A DNA stretch of 31,686 bases, taken from VAUL01 sp964603155 (GTDB lineage: Bacteria; Desulfobacterota; Desulfuromonadia; Desulfuromonadales; BM103). Positions 1 through 7,933 of this stretch are shown here, piece by piece. The notes under the pieces are model-generated. The model saw only the letters and a list, made by a program, of their open reading frames with translations, searched no databases and was not told where the DNA came from. Position numbers and translations under genes: made by a program. The stretch spans positions 1 to 31,686 of the forward strand of contig CAZRTZ010000033.1 in NCBI GenBank assembly GCA_964603155.1. The letters are read 5' to 3'. The stretch's first letter is position 1. Every line of letters starts with the position of its first letter.

Positions 1-594
1 CTGCTCAATCCGGACGGCTATCTGCTGCTCCATGCCGGCGGCCAGTACTGGCCGCTGGTTCTGGCAGAGGGCGAGTGGTGGCGCTGCCTGACCTATGCCT
101 ATGCCCATGGCGGGCTGATTCACCTGGCCTTCAACATGATGGTCCTCTATCAGGTCGGCCCGGCGATCGAGACGGAGATCGGTTCACTGCGCTTTGTCAC
201 CCTGTATACGCTGACGGCGCTCACGGCGACCGCAGCCGGCCTACTCTGGCACCCCATCGCCCCGGTGGTCGGCGCCTCCGGCGCGCTCTTCGGCCTGATC
301 GGCTTCGCCATCAGCTACTATCACCGCATCGGCGGCCCGGCCGCCCATCAGCTGCGCAACTTCATGCTGCGCTGGGCAGCCTTCGCCTTTGTCTTCGGCC
401 TGCTGGTGGGGGCCGACAACGCCGGGCATCTCGGCGGGGCACTGGGCGGCATCGCCCTTGGCTGGATCCTCCCCCTCGGTGTCCGCGGACGGCTGACCCT
501 CAAGCCGCTCTTCAACCTGCTCGGAGGCGTAAGCATCGCCGCGACGGTGGCGAGTTTGGGGATGCTGGTAGTGTCGTGGTTCAAGTCAGGTTAA
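1..594 (+). CDS. Rhomboid-family intramembrane serine protease (5' truncated by window edge)
   Basis: The reading frame is open from base 1 to the TAA at 592-594, so the true N-terminus lies outside the window. About 197 residues are visible. They show the rhomboid core: the His/Asn-rich segment AHGGLIHLAFNMMVLYQVG, a hydrophobic helix, the catalytic-serine motif GASGALFGLIG, and the catalytic-histidine helix motif NAGHLGGALGG. Rhomboids are polytopic inner-membrane proteases that cleave transmembrane segments using a Ser-His dyad, and both residues are present, so the enzyme is probably active. Substrate is unknown. A methionine codon exists at 136, but the conserved residues before it show that it is internal. 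The downstream gap (595-686) carries a GTTGAGTCGTT repeat element. Confidence 0.9.
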   Translation: MLNPDGYLLLHAGGQYWPLVLAEGEWWRCLTYAYAHGGLIHLAFNMMVLYQVGPAIETEIGSLRFVTLYTLTALTATAAGLLWHPIAPVVGASGALFGLIGFAISYYHRIGGPAAHQLRNFMLRWAAFAFVFGLLVGADNAGHLGGALGGIALGWILPLGVRGRLTLKPLFNLLGGVSIAATVASLGMLVVSWFKSG

Positions 595-606
595 AACCGT
601 TCCGTT

Positions 607-668
607 GTTGAGTCGTTCAAGGGGCACAGACACAAACTTCCCGGCTTTCCCGACTTAACCACTCAACC
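607..668. repeat. Intergenic GTTGA-type element, copy 1
   Basis: GTTGAGTCGTT at 607-617 is followed about 40 bases later by ccactcaacc (659-668). The same two pieces, in the same order and at similar spacing, recur at 17792-17847 after the PHP gene. The arms are roughly complementary (GTTGAG / CTCAAC), so the transcript could fold weakly. No coding potential. It looks like a dispersed short intergenic repeat. Confidence 0.5.
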
Positions 669-686
669 AATTTACATAGGGCCTAC

Positions 687-1178
687 ATGAGCAAGGACAA
701 GTTCCCCGTCACCCCCGCCATCCGCTTCCTGCGCGAACGCAAGGTGCCCTTCAGCGAGCATCTTTACCCCTACGAGGAGCGCGGCGGCACCAGCGTCTCG
801 GCACGCGAACTGGGCGTCGACGAACACTGCGTGGTCAAGACCCTGGTCATGGAGGACGATGCCGGCAGGCCGCTGATCATCCTGATGCACGGCGATCGCG
901 AGGTCTCGACCCGGGAACTGGCCCGCGTTCTCGGCGCGCGCAGCATCCGCCCCTGCTCTCCCGATGCCGCCAGCCGCCATACCGGCTACCTGGTCGGCGG
1001 CACCTCGCCCTTCGGCACGAAAAAACCTTTGCCGGTCTGCATGGAGCAGACCATCCTCGCTCTGGGGAAGGTCTATCTTAACGGCGGCAAGCGGGGCTTT
1101 CTCGTGGGGATCGAGCCCAAAATCGTGCAGGAGTTGCTGGGGGCAAGGCTGGTGGAGGTAGGAATAAACAAAGGTTGA
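687..1178 (+). CDS. ybaK: YbaK/EbsC-type Cys-tRNA(Pro) deacylase
   Basis: A 163-residue cytoplasmic protein with the YbaK/prolyl-tRNA editing fold. It opens with TPAIRFLRERKVPF, has the VVKTLVM segment with the conserved lysine (K51), and carries the diagnostic GGTSPFG loop (residues 104-110). Family members hydrolyse mischarged Cys-tRNA(Pro) (and some related aminoacyl-tRNAs) in trans, protecting translation fidelity. Length is normal for YbaK (about 160 aa). The ATG at 687 has a weak upstream purine stretch (taggg). The stop codon TGA lies inside a five-copy ggttga tandem repeat, so the last residues (N-K-G) are partly written by the repeat. A second, more divergent YbaK-domain gene lies at 3069-3542. 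Confidence 0.9.
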   Translation: MSKDKFPVTPAIRFLRERKVPFSEHLYPYEERGGTSVSARELGVDEHCVVKTLVMEDDAGRPLIILMHGDREVSTRELARVLGARSIRPCSPDAASRHTGYLVGGTSPFGTKKPLPVCMEQTILALGKVYLNGGKRGFLVGIEPKIVQELLGARLVEVGINKG

Positions 1179-1203
1179 GGTTGAGGTTGAGGTTGAGGTT
1201 GAG
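1173..1203. repeat. Tandem hexamer repeat (ggttga)x5
   Basis: Five perfect copies of ggttga run from 1173 to 1202, plus one extra g. The first copy provides the TGA stop of ybaK (1176-1178) and the last ends a few bases before the Shine-Dalgarno of the sirtuin gene. A two-copy version occurs at 25352-25364 in another within-operon gap. Such a tract can change copy number by slippage, which would alter the ybaK-sirtuin spacing but not the ybaK frame. Confidence 0.9.
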
Positions 1204-1219
1204 AAAAAAGGAGGTGGCC

Positions 1220-2059
1220 ATGAATCTCGACGAGCGTTTTGCCCAAGCCGCCGAAGCCATCCGCACCGCCAGGGCCATGGTGATTACCGCCGGGGCGGGG
1301 ATGGGGGTCGACTCGGGACTCCCCGACTTCCGTGGCAACGAAGGTTTCTGGAACGCCTATCCACCTTACCGGCGCCTTGGTCTTTCCTTCGTCGAAGCGG
1401 CCAACCCCGGCCACTTCGAGCGCGACCCCGCCTTCGGCTGGGGCTTTTACGGCCACCGCACCAACCTCTACCGGGCCACGCAACCGCACCGCGGCTTTTA
1501 TCTGCTTCAGGAGTGGGCCGACCGTTTCGACCAGGACGTGTTCGTGGTCACCTCCAATGTCGACGGCCAGTTCCAGAAAGCCGGCTACCGCGAGGACCAG
1601 ATCCTCGAAGTCCACGGCTCGATCCACCACCTGCAATGCCTCGCTCCCTGCCGCCACGCCATCTGGGACAACCGCGAGGAGATTCCCGTCGACGAGGAGA
1701 CGATGCGTGCCCGCCACATCCCCATCTGCCCGCATTGCAAGGGAGTAGCCAGGCCCAACATCCTCATGTTCGGCGACTGGTCATGGCTTTCCGACCGGAC
1801 GCGGGGCCAGGAGATGCGTTTCGACAGCTTCCGCGACCAGCACTTCAGCGATCCGCTGGTCGTGATCGAGATGGGGGCCGGCACCGCCATCCCCACCATC
1901 CGCTACACCAGCGAACAGCTCGGCCAGGACGCCAGGACCACCGTAATCCGCATCAATCCGCGCGAACCGCATATCGGCGGGCGCCACATCTCGCTGCCGT
2001 GCGCCGCGGTGGAAGGCCTGGAAGGGATCGAGCGACAGCTGGCCGCTCAGAGCATCTGA
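1220..2059 (+). CDS. SIR2-family (sirtuin) NAD-dependent protein deacylase
   Basis: A 279-residue protein. The ATG at 1220 is chosen because it follows AAAAGGAGG. The open frame upstream only reads through the ggttga repeat (Arg-Leu repeats). Visible sirtuin motifs are the NAD-binding GAGMGVDSGLPDFRG, TSNVDGQF (usually TQNxD), the catalytic His in EVHGS, and a zinc site made of CLAPC plus CPHC. Sirtuins remove acyl groups from lysines, producing nicotinamide and O-acyl-ADP-ribose. Two motif positions deviate: Gly replaces Ser in GAG-x-S, and Ser replaces Gln in TQN. This may mark a divergent bacterial subclass and leaves the exact acyl specificity open. It follows ybaK by 41 bases, and its last 13 bases overlap the convergent pentapeptide-repeat gene. 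Confidence 0.88.
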   Translation: MNLDERFAQAAEAIRTARAMVITAGAGMGVDSGLPDFRGNEGFWNAYPPYRRLGLSFVEAANPGHFERDPAFGWGFYGHRTNLYRATQPHRGFYLLQEWADRFDQDVFVVTSNVDGQFQKAGYREDQILEVHGSIHHLQCLAPCRHAIWDNREEIPVDEETMRARHIPICPHCKGVARPNILMFGDWSWLSDRTRGQEMRFDSFRDQHFSDPLVVIEMGAGTAIPTIRYTSEQLGQDARTTVIRINPREPHIGGRHISLPCAAVEGLEGIERQLAAQSI

Positions 2060-2919
2060 TAGGTGACGTCGGTCAGGTCAACGTTGGTCAGGTTGGCGTC
2101 CTGAAGGTGTGCGCCGGTGAGATTGGTGCCGGTGAGGTTGGCCCCGGTGAGGTTGGCCCCGGTGAGATCGGCATCACTGAGGTTTGCCTTGACGACGCTG
2201 GCTGCCGTCAGATTGGTCTTGACCAGCTTCGCCCCGACGAAATTGGTGGCATCCAGATTGGCGTTGAACAAGACCCCCCTCGACAGGTCGGCCCCGGCAA
2301 GGTTGAGCCCGCTCAAATCGAAACCGCTCATGTCTCTCCCCGCCAGCTTGATTCCCACCAGCGATTTGACCTCGCGCAGCTGATGGTTCAGAAGACGGGG
2401 GACTCCGTTCAAGTTGGCGCAGGTCAGGTCGGCATCGATCAATTTGACATAGGTGAGCTTGGCTTCCACCAGGGAAGCCCCGACCAGATTGGCCCCGTTC
2501 AGGACGGCCCCGGTCAGATTGGCACCGTTCAGGACGGCCTCCTTGAGGTTGGCCCCAGTGAATACGGCCCCGACCATATTGGCTTTGTCCAGCTTGGCAC
2601 GAAACAGGTTGGCGCCGCTCAGTTCGGTCCAGTGCAACTGGGCCCCGGTCAGATTGGCCTCGACCAGGACGGCGCCGCTCAGATTGGCATTGGAGAGATT
2701 GGCCCCCATCAGGTTGGCCCGACTGAGATCGATTCCCTTCAGATCCCTGCCAGTTAAGTCGCAGCCGTGCCAGTCGACGTCTGGGGCCGGGGGAGAAGTG
2801 CAGGAGGCGGCCAGTCCATAGCCACCGGTCGCGATGCCCAGCATCACGACGAGCCAACAGACCACCAGCTTGTTTATGGTCAAAACCGCCGGCATCCCTC
2901 TCCCCGCTGACTTCTTCAC
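2047..2919 (-). CDS. Secreted pentapeptide-repeat protein
   Basis: About 290 residues: an N-terminal hydrophobic export segment (VVCWLVVMLGIATGGYGLAA followed by SC), then nearly continuous A(D/N)LXX pentapeptides such as ANLSNANLSGA and ADLTGANLTGANLTGT. A short non-repeat interruption (VPRLLNHQLREVKSL) splits the repeats into two blocks. Pentapeptide repeats form a right-handed quadrilateral beta-helix. Function here is unknown; the export signal argues against the DNA-mimic gyrase-protection role. The outermost start is a GTG at 2919 (MKKSAGRG...). An ATG at 2895, directly after GGGGAGAGG, is an equally plausible start and keeps the signal sequence. The Ser-Cys after LAA is only a weak lipobox. 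The 3' end overlaps the sirtuin gene on the other strand by 13 bases. Confidence 0.85.
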   Translation of the reverse strand: MKKSAGRGMPAVLTINKLVVCWLVVMLGIATGGYGLAASCTSPPAPDVDWHGCDLTGRDLKGIDLSRANLMGANLSNANLSGAVLVEANLTGAQLHWTELSGANLFRAKLDKANMVGAVFTGANLKEAVLNGANLTGAVLNGANLVGASLVEAKLTYVKLIDADLTCANLNGVPRLLNHQLREVKSLVGIKLAGRDMSGFDLSGLNLAGADLSRGVLFNANLDATNFVGAKLVKTNLTAASVVKANLSDADLTGANLTGANLTGTNLTGAHLQDANLTNVDLTDVTYQML

Positions 2920-3068
2920 GCAATCCGATGGATATTAGCCGTAATTCAAAACACCTTCAACCATCTTTAACGGTCGAACAACCGGCACTGCAAGAAGAAT
3001 ATCAGACCACGTCCACCAAAGAGGAGGGCATAGCGGGGGGGAGGAGCAAAAAAACAGGGAGTGCGAGG

Positions 3069-3542
3069 CTAGAGGGAGTCGGCACCGCACACCTCGACCA
3101 CCCGCCCACCACTCAGCCTTTGCAGGTGAGCGAAGGCGATACCGACCGAGGAGCGGTCGTCGCCGGCGGCCGGGTAAATGGTTTCAAAGCGCCGCAGGGA
3201 GGTGTCAAACAGAACCGGCAGGCCCCTCGGCAACAGGAACGGGCTGACGGCACCCGGTTGGTAACCGGTGAAGCGTGCAACTTCTTCGGGGGCCGGCAGA
3301 CGCACCTGGCCGCTCCAGCCGGTGGCCTTTTTGAGCAGGCTACTCTTGACCCGCACGTCGCCGCTGGCCACCACCAGTACCGGCCGGTTGCCGACCAGCA
3401 GGAGGATGCTCTTGGCAATCTCCGCCACCGAGCAACCGACGGCGGCGGCCGCTGACGCGCTGTCCTTGGTCGGGTTCGCCGCACGCAACACGGTCAACCC
3501 CTCGGCGGCCAGGTAATCCTGAACATCGGCAGCTGCAATCAT
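3069..3542 (-). CDS. YbaK/aminoacyl-tRNA editing-domain protein (divergent paralogue)
   Basis: A 157-residue protein with the YbaK/ProXp fold: conserved lysine in EIAKSILLLVG (K44), DVRVKSSLLKKATG, and the GYQPGAVSPF loop (residues 93-102). It belongs to the branch often annotated as YbaK/EbsC or prolyl-tRNA editing protein, and differs from the canonical YbaK at 687-1178 (GAVSPF instead of GGTSPFG). The likely role is deacylation of a mischarged tRNA, with substrate unassigned. The ATG at 3542 follows GGAGAGG at good spacing. Upstream, at 3624-3649, sits the terminator of the preceding HD-GYP gene, so this gene is probably transcribed separately. Confidence 0.88.
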   Translation of the reverse strand: MIAAADVQDYLAAEGLTVLRAANPTKDSASAAAAVGCSVAEIAKSILLLVGNRPVLVVASGDVRVKSSLLKKATGWSGQVRLPAPEEVARFTGYQPGAVSPFLLPRGLPVLFDTSLRRFETIYPAAGDDRSSVGIAFAHLQRLSGGRVVEVCGADSL

Positions 3543-3613
3543 AACCTCTCCTTCAAAGCGTGGCAGTCGGTCACGGTCAGCCGTGCCGACGCGGATGATA
3601 GCACGTCAGCCCG

Positions 3614-3649
3614 GCAAACAAAACGGCCACCTCATTCTTCAGGTGGCCG
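3614..3649 (-). terminator. Rho-independent terminator of the HD-GYP gene
   Basis: Perfect 9-bp stem cggccacct (3624-3632) / aggtggccg (3641-3649) with an 8-base loop. On the minus strand it is followed by TTTTGTTT, a proper U tract. It lies about 140 bases after the stop of the HD-GYP gene, giving that mRNA an unusually long 3' untranslated region. The plus-strand side has only a short T run (tgtttt). Confidence 0.85.
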
Positions 3650-3789
3650 CTGTTTTCTGTGACGTCTATCTGGCGTTCGGCAGGACGTTTGTCTTTGCCT
3701 CTGAAATCCTGGAAGTGGCGCGGTCATCCACGCGACAGGCGAGCGGCTCGCCGCATGGGGTCCCAGGCTGCCTCCCCCCCGACAACCTG
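3650..3789 (-). other. Long 3' untranslated region with a GC-rich hairpin
   Basis: 140 bases between the HD-GYP stop and its terminator. Read on the minus strand it contains a perfect hairpin ggcgag-cgg-ctcgcc (centred near 3743) and flanking complementary CCTGG / CCAGG segments that could enclose it. I see no convincing reading frame and no match to an RNA family I know. It could be a 3'-derived small RNA or a remnant. Confidence 0.3.
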
Positions 3790-4932
3790 TCAGGCCGCCA
3801 ATCCGGTATCGGCAAACTGCTGCTGAATCCTGGCCACCTTGTCGGTGTTGGCGATCAGCACGGAAACGCAGTCGGCATCGAGCTTGTCGATCGCCAGCAA
3901 CTGCAGCATGGCCACGGCATGAGGATTCGGCCAGGACTCCTTGTAGGGCCGCCTGCTGGTCAGGGCGTCGAATACGTCGCTGACCGCAACGATGCGTGCG
4001 GCAAGGGGGATCTCCGCACCGCACAGACCGTGCGGATAGCCGCTGCCGTCGAGGGCTTCGTGATGGTATTCAACCAGGGCCCTGAGCATGTTGAAGTGAG
4101 CGATCTTCTGAAAACCGAAGCTACCGGCCAACGTATCGACCATCTGCCGGCCGATCAGTGGATGGGTATCCATCACGGCGCGCTCGTCCTTGGCCAACCG
4201 CCCCTCCTTGAGGAGAATCTTGTCGGGAATGCCGAGTTTGCCGATATCGTGTAGCGGCGCGAAGTTGAACAATTGTTCGACCTGTTCGTCGTTGAAATCA
4301 CTCTTCCCCTGACCGACCAGTTCCCGGGCAATCAGGCGGGAGTAGCGGGCCATCCGTTCCAAGTGGTTGCCGGTCTCCGGGTCGCGCACGTGCACCATGC
4401 CGATGGTCATGCGCAGCGCCGCATTGAGGGTGTGCAGGCGGAATTGCTCCTGCAGCACCATCTGGGCCACGATCCGCACGAACAGTTCGACCTGTTCGAC
4501 GATCCCGTTGCGGTAGTAGCCCTTGTGCAGGGAATCACAGAAGACGAAGCCTATCAATTCACCGCCGTGGAAGATCGGCAGCGTATAGCTGGAGGCAAAA
4601 CCATGCCCGCGGATGCGCTGCGAGTGGAGGCTCCTGCCGGCGAAGATCGACAAATCGTGAACGATTCTGGCGCAGCGACTGGCCGCAACTTCCCGCAGGG
4701 AGCGAACGTCCTCCATGCAGGCTTCGTAGTTGTGCAGCGGGCTCTCGTCGGCCGGGCTGGCAGCGAAGGTTTTCAGCGTTCCGGTCTGCTTGTCGTGCAG
4801 CGCCACCGCCAGGCGATTGTTCCCCGGACAGCGCCGCCGCAACTCGGCGTGAACAATATTCAGGCGTTCGTTGAAGGTCGTCGCAGCGGCCAGGCCGGCC
4901 ATTGGATCATCGCGCATCACCAGCTGCTCCAT
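3790..4932 (-). CDS. GAF-like plus HD-GYP cyclic-di-GMP phosphodiesterase
   Basis: A 380-residue soluble protein. Residues about 20-165 look like a GAF-type sensory domain (FASSYTLPIFHGGELIGFVFCDS). Residues 175-375 are an HD-GYP domain: ETGNHLERM, the HD pair H228-D229 in LHDIGKLGIPDKIL, HPLIG, H290-H291-E292, and GSGYPHGL with the GYP triplet at 298-300. All metal ligands and the GYP motif are present, so it should hydrolyse c-di-GMP to pGpG or GMP. There is no receiver domain or membrane segment, so the signal is probably a cytoplasmic small molecule bound by the GAF-like part. The ATG follows GGAGG. A candidate promoter lies in the 80-base gap to the M24 peptidase, and a terminator lies at 3624-3649, so it is likely a single-gene unit. 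Confidence 0.92.
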   Translation of the reverse strand: MEQLVMRDDPMAGLAAATTFNERLNIVHAELRRRCPGNNRLAVALHDKQTGTLKTFAASPADESPLHNYEACMEDVRSLREVAASRCARIVHDLSIFAGRSLHSQRIRGHGFASSYTLPIFHGGELIGFVFCDSLHKGYYRNGIVEQVELFVRIVAQMVLQEQFRLHTLNAALRMTIGMVHVRDPETGNHLERMARYSRLIARELVGQGKSDFNDEQVEQLFNFAPLHDIGKLGIPDKILLKEGRLAKDERAVMDTHPLIGRQMVDTLAGSFGFQKIAHFNMLRALVEYHHEALDGSGYPHGLCGAEIPLAARIVAVSDVFDALTSRRPYKESWPNPHAVAMLQLLAIDKLDADCVSVLIANTDKVARIQQQFADTGLAA

Positions 4933-4972
4933 GACTGCCTCCGCCCGGAATCATTAACTGCCACACATTTTA

Positions 4973-5000
4973 AGTATAGCCGGGTTTGCGGGGCGCGCAA
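4973..5000 (-). promoter_or_regulatory. Candidate sigma-70 promoter for the HD-GYP gene
   Basis: On the minus strand TTGCGC (4995-5000) and TATACT (4973-4978) are 16 bases apart. The -10 matches the consensus at 5 of 6 positions, while the -35 matches only at TTG. It would start transcription near 4966, about 34 bases before the ATG at 4932. Weak -35, so low confidence. Confidence 0.4.
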
Positions 5001-5012
5001 GCCGGTTGAAGG

Positions 5013-6203
5013 CTAAAGAACGGCCAAGGCCTGATCGGAGAAGGTGATGTGCTTCGGCCCGTCGGACGCAAGACGGAAGGTGTTCTCGATGCCGACGGCG
5101 CCGAGCCCCGCGAAGACCGCCTTCGGCTCGAACGCGAAGGTCATGTTCTCCTCGAGCTGGAAATCGTTGAAGCCGCGGGCAATGAACGGGTACTCGTCGA
5201 TCTCGACCCCGATGCCGTGGCCGATGAACGAGACCTGGGCGCCCTTGTTCCCCATGAAATGATCCGCGTAGCCCAGCTCGACCGCGAGGCGGTGACAGTC
5301 ATCGTAGACCCCACCCCAGCTGGCGCCGGGGCGGGCGATCTCCAGCAGGCGGTTCTGGATGCGGACCATGTCGTCGTAGGCCTTGCGCAGTTGCTCCGGC
5401 AGACCCCCGATACAGAAAATCCGCGTTTGGTCGACCAGATAACCGTCAAAGGCCCCGGCAAAGTCGATGCAGATCGGTTCAAAGGCCTTGATCTTCTTGT
5501 AGCTGGCGCCCTGGCCGATCGAGGGGTTGACCCCCAACCCGCCCAGAGGGGCATCGAGGAAAGCAGGCGCAGCGCTGTCGGCTCCCGAGAAGATGTGCCC
5601 GTAAAAGAGTTCCGAATTGAACCCGCGCATCCGTGAAAGGCCCTGATGCCCTTCCCTGCGCGCGGTGTACTCGAGTTCGGCAGCCAGTTCCAGATCGGTC
5701 ATCCCCTCGCGGATGACCTCGCGAGCCCGCTGGCAGACCTTGTCCACCTGCAGGGCGGCATCCTTCATGATGGCGATTTCGTACTCGGACTTGACCGCCC
5801 GGACCATGCGGATCTGGTGGGTCGCCGAAACCATCTCGCAGCCGGGGAAAACCTTGGCGAAACGTTGGAAGGTCTCCACCGGCACCACGTCGAGTTCCAT
5901 CCCGGCCCGTTTCGGCACAGGCAGACCATGCTCGGCAAGGATGCCGGGAAGGTCCTTGGGGCTTTTCAACGGCAGGATTTCTTTCAGCCCCGATTCCATG
6001 CGGGCCCTGGTGAACTCCTTGCGCACCAGGTAGAGCGGCTCGCCTCCGGCGGGGACGTAAAGCACCCCCTGCTGGATCGAGCCGGTGAAGTAGAAGAGGT
6101 CGGCGTTCTGGATCATCAGCACGGCATCGAGGCCGTCGCGCTGCATGAGGGACTGCAGCCTGGCAATCCGGGTGTTCAATTCGCTGGTGGGGGTCAGGCG
6201 CAT
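5013..6203 (-). CDS. M24-family metallopeptidase (Xaa-Pro aminopeptidase/dipeptidase type)
   Basis: A 396-residue cytoplasmic protein with a creatinase-like N-terminal domain (residues 1-150) and a C-terminal pita-bread domain. All five dinuclear metal ligands of the M24 family can be assigned: D247 (CIDFAG), D258 (YLVDQTR), H329 (GHGIG), E359 (FEPK) and E373 (GIENT). Such enzymes remove N-terminal residues before proline or split X-Pro dipeptides; which one applies here cannot be told from sequence alone. The ATG has AAGGAGA seven bases upstream. It sits 26 bases downstream of the acyl-CoA ligase gene on the same strand, so the two are probably co-transcribed. Confidence 0.9.
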   Translation of the reverse strand: MRLTPTSELNTRIARLQSLMQRDGLDAVLMIQNADLFYFTGSIQQGVLYVPAGGEPLYLVRKEFTRARMESGLKEILPLKSPKDLPGILAEHGLPVPKRAGMELDVVPVETFQRFAKVFPGCEMVSATHQIRMVRAVKSEYEIAIMKDAALQVDKVCQRAREVIREGMTDLELAAELEYTARREGHQGLSRMRGFNSELFYGHIFSGADSAAPAFLDAPLGGLGVNPSIGQGASYKKIKAFEPICIDFAGAFDGYLVDQTRIFCIGGLPEQLRKAYDDMVRIQNRLLEIARPGASWGGVYDDCHRLAVELGYADHFMGNKGAQVSFIGHGIGVEIDEYPFIARGFNDFQLEENMTFAFEPKAVFAGLGAVGIENTFRLASDGPKHITFSDQALAVL

Positions 6204-6229
6204 GGGCGACTCTCCTTGTCAGTAATCGT

Positions 6230-7933
6230 TCAGGCGGTTTCGATGCCGGCGTCGGCTTGCAATCCTAGCTCCTCGATGGCCATCTCGCGCAACCGGAACT
6301 TCTGAACCTTGCCGCTGGCGGTCATCGGGTAACCTTCGACAAACGTGATGTAATGGGGGATCTTGTAATTGGCGATCCGCCCGCGGCAGAAGTCCTTGAT
6401 CTCCTCGTCGCTGCAACGCTCCCCGTCCGCCAGACGGATGGCCGCCATCACCTGCTCGCCGAACTTGCGGTCGGGGACACCGAAGACCTGCACGTCGGCA
6501 ATCTTCGGATGCGTGAACAGATACTCCTCGACCTCGCGAGGATAAACGTTTTCGCCACCACGGATGATCATGTCCTTGATCCGTCCGGTGATCCGGCAGT
6601 AGCCGTGCTCGTCCATCACCGCCAGGTCGCCGGTATGCAGCCAGCCGTCGGCGTCGATGGCCTGGGCGGTGGCCTCGGCCATCTTGTAGTAGCCCTTCAT
6701 GACCAGATAACCGCGGGTGCACAACTCCCCCTGCACCCCGACCGGCAGTTCGTCACCGCACGCCGGGTCGACAATTTTCACCTCGACACCCGGGAGCGCC
6801 CGCCCCACCGTGGCGACCCGCCGCTCGATGGCGTCATCGGTCCGGGTCTGGGTGATAACCGGCGACGACTCGGTCTGGCCGTAGGCGATGGTGATCTCCC
6901 GGCAGTGCATGTCGCGGATAACCCGCTTCATCACTTCGACGGGGCACGGGGAACCGGCCATGATCCCGGTTCGCAAAGAAGAGAGATCGTAGAGATCGAA
7001 ATCCGGATGTTCGAGTTCGGCAATGAACATGGTCGGCACGCCGTGCACCGCCGTGCAACGCTCCTGCTGGATCGTCCGCAGCACCTGCTCGGCATCGAAT
7101 CTTTCCACCGGCACCATCGCGGCCCCGTGAGTCACGCAGGCCAGGGTGCCGAGCACGCAGCCGAAGCAATGGAAGAACGGGACCGGGATGCAGAGCCGGT
7201 CCCGCTCGGAAAAGCCCATGCAGCGCGCGATGTTGTGGGCGTTGGTGACCAAATTGTTGTGGGTGAGCATCACCCCTTTGGGGAAGCCGGTCGTCCCCGA
7301 TGTATATTGCATGTTGATGACGTCGTCGGGGTGGAGACAAGACTTGATGTCGGCCAGTCGTTCGGCGCTGACCCGGCCGCCCATCGCCTCGAGCTGATGA
7401 AAGGCCAGCATGCCGTCGGGAGGGTTGCGCCCCAGGAAAATCACCCGGCGCAGCACGGGGAGGGCTGCGGCCTCCAACTGCCCGGGGATGGAGCCACGCA
7501 ACTCCGGGGCGATCGCATAGAGCGTCTCGATGTAATCGGTATCCTTGAAACGGTCGACCAGAAACAGCGTGGTTGCATCGGACTGGCGCAGCACGTACTC
7601 CAGTTCGGCGCGCTTGTAGTTGGTATTGACGGTGATCAGTACCGCACCGATCTTGGCGGTGGCGAACTGCAGAACCACCCACTCCGGAACGTTGGTCGCC
7701 CAGATCGCCAGGTGCTCGCCCTGGCCGATGCCAAGGGCCAGCAGCCCCCGGGCAACCCGGTCACACAACTCGTCGAACTGCCGGTAGGAAAGACGCAAGG
7801 CACGGTCGGAATAGACCAGGGCATCCTGATCGGGGAAGCGACGGGCAACCGACTCCAAAACTCCGCCCACAGTCAGGTTCATGGCATGCGGCACGACATC
7901 CCCCAAAAGACCGTTTAACGAGGCTGGCTGCAT
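6230..7933 (-). CDS. AMP-binding acyl-CoA synthetase (fatty-acyl-CoA ligase-like)
   Basis: A 567-residue ANL-superfamily enzyme. Visible motifs: the phosphate-binding loop YTSGTTGFPKG (210-220), YGQTES (351-356), WLHTGD with the AMP-ribose aspartate (431-436), GRIKDMIIRGGENVYPREVE (450-469), and the C-terminal catalytic lysine in SGKVQK (K542). It activates a carboxylic acid to an acyl-AMP and then to acyl-CoA. The sequence resembles medium/long-chain FadD-like ligases, but substrate cannot be fixed. The ATG at 7933 lacks a clear Shine-Dalgarno. A promoter-like TTGCCT-N17-TATTAA lies so close that transcription would begin near this ATG, so initiation further in (Met18, base 7882) is possible. 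Likely operon with the M24 peptidase. Confidence 0.9.
   Translation of the reverse strand: MQPASLNGLLGDVVPHAMNLTVGGVLESVARRFPDQDALVYSDRALRLSYRQFDELCDRVARGLLALGIGQGEHLAIWATNVPEWVVLQFATAKIGAVLITVNTNYKRAELEYVLRQSDATTLFLVDRFKDTDYIETLYAIAPELRGSIPGQLEAAALPVLRRVIFLGRNPPDGMLAFHQLEAMGGRVSAERLADIKSCLHPDDVINMQYTSGTTGFPKGVMLTHNNLVTNAHNIARCMGFSERDRLCIPVPFFHCFGCVLGTLACVTHGAAMVPVERFDAEQVLRTIQQERCTAVHGVPTMFIAELEHPDFDLYDLSSLRTGIMAGSPCPVEVMKRVIRDMHCREITIAYGQTESSPVITQTRTDDAIERRVATVGRALPGVEVKIVDPACGDELPVGVQGELCTRGYLVMKGYYKMAEATAQAIDADGWLHTGDLAVMDEHGYCRITGRIKDMIIRGGENVYPREVEEYLFTHPKIADVQVFGVPDRKFGEQVMAAIRLADGERCSDEEIKDFCRGRIANYKIPHYITFVEGYPMTASGKVQKFRLREMAIEELGLQADAGIETA

Noticed and set aside
1173..1203. CRISPR-like array
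   Set aside because: Units are 6 bases without spacers; this is a simple tandem repeat.
1513..2757. 414-residue plus-strand frame with VGPGEVGPGEIG-type repeats
   Set aside because: It is the antisense shadow of the sirtuin and of the 15-base-periodic pentapeptide repeats. Neither start nor composition is credible.
3632..4024. 130-residue minus-strand frame running into the HD-GYP 3' region
   Set aside because: Most of it overlaps the HD-GYP C-terminal coding region in another frame, and it crosses the terminator; no family likeness.
6353..7918. 521-residue plus-strand frame
   Set aside because: Antisense shadow of the acyl-CoA ligase, whose motifs are complete on the minus strand.
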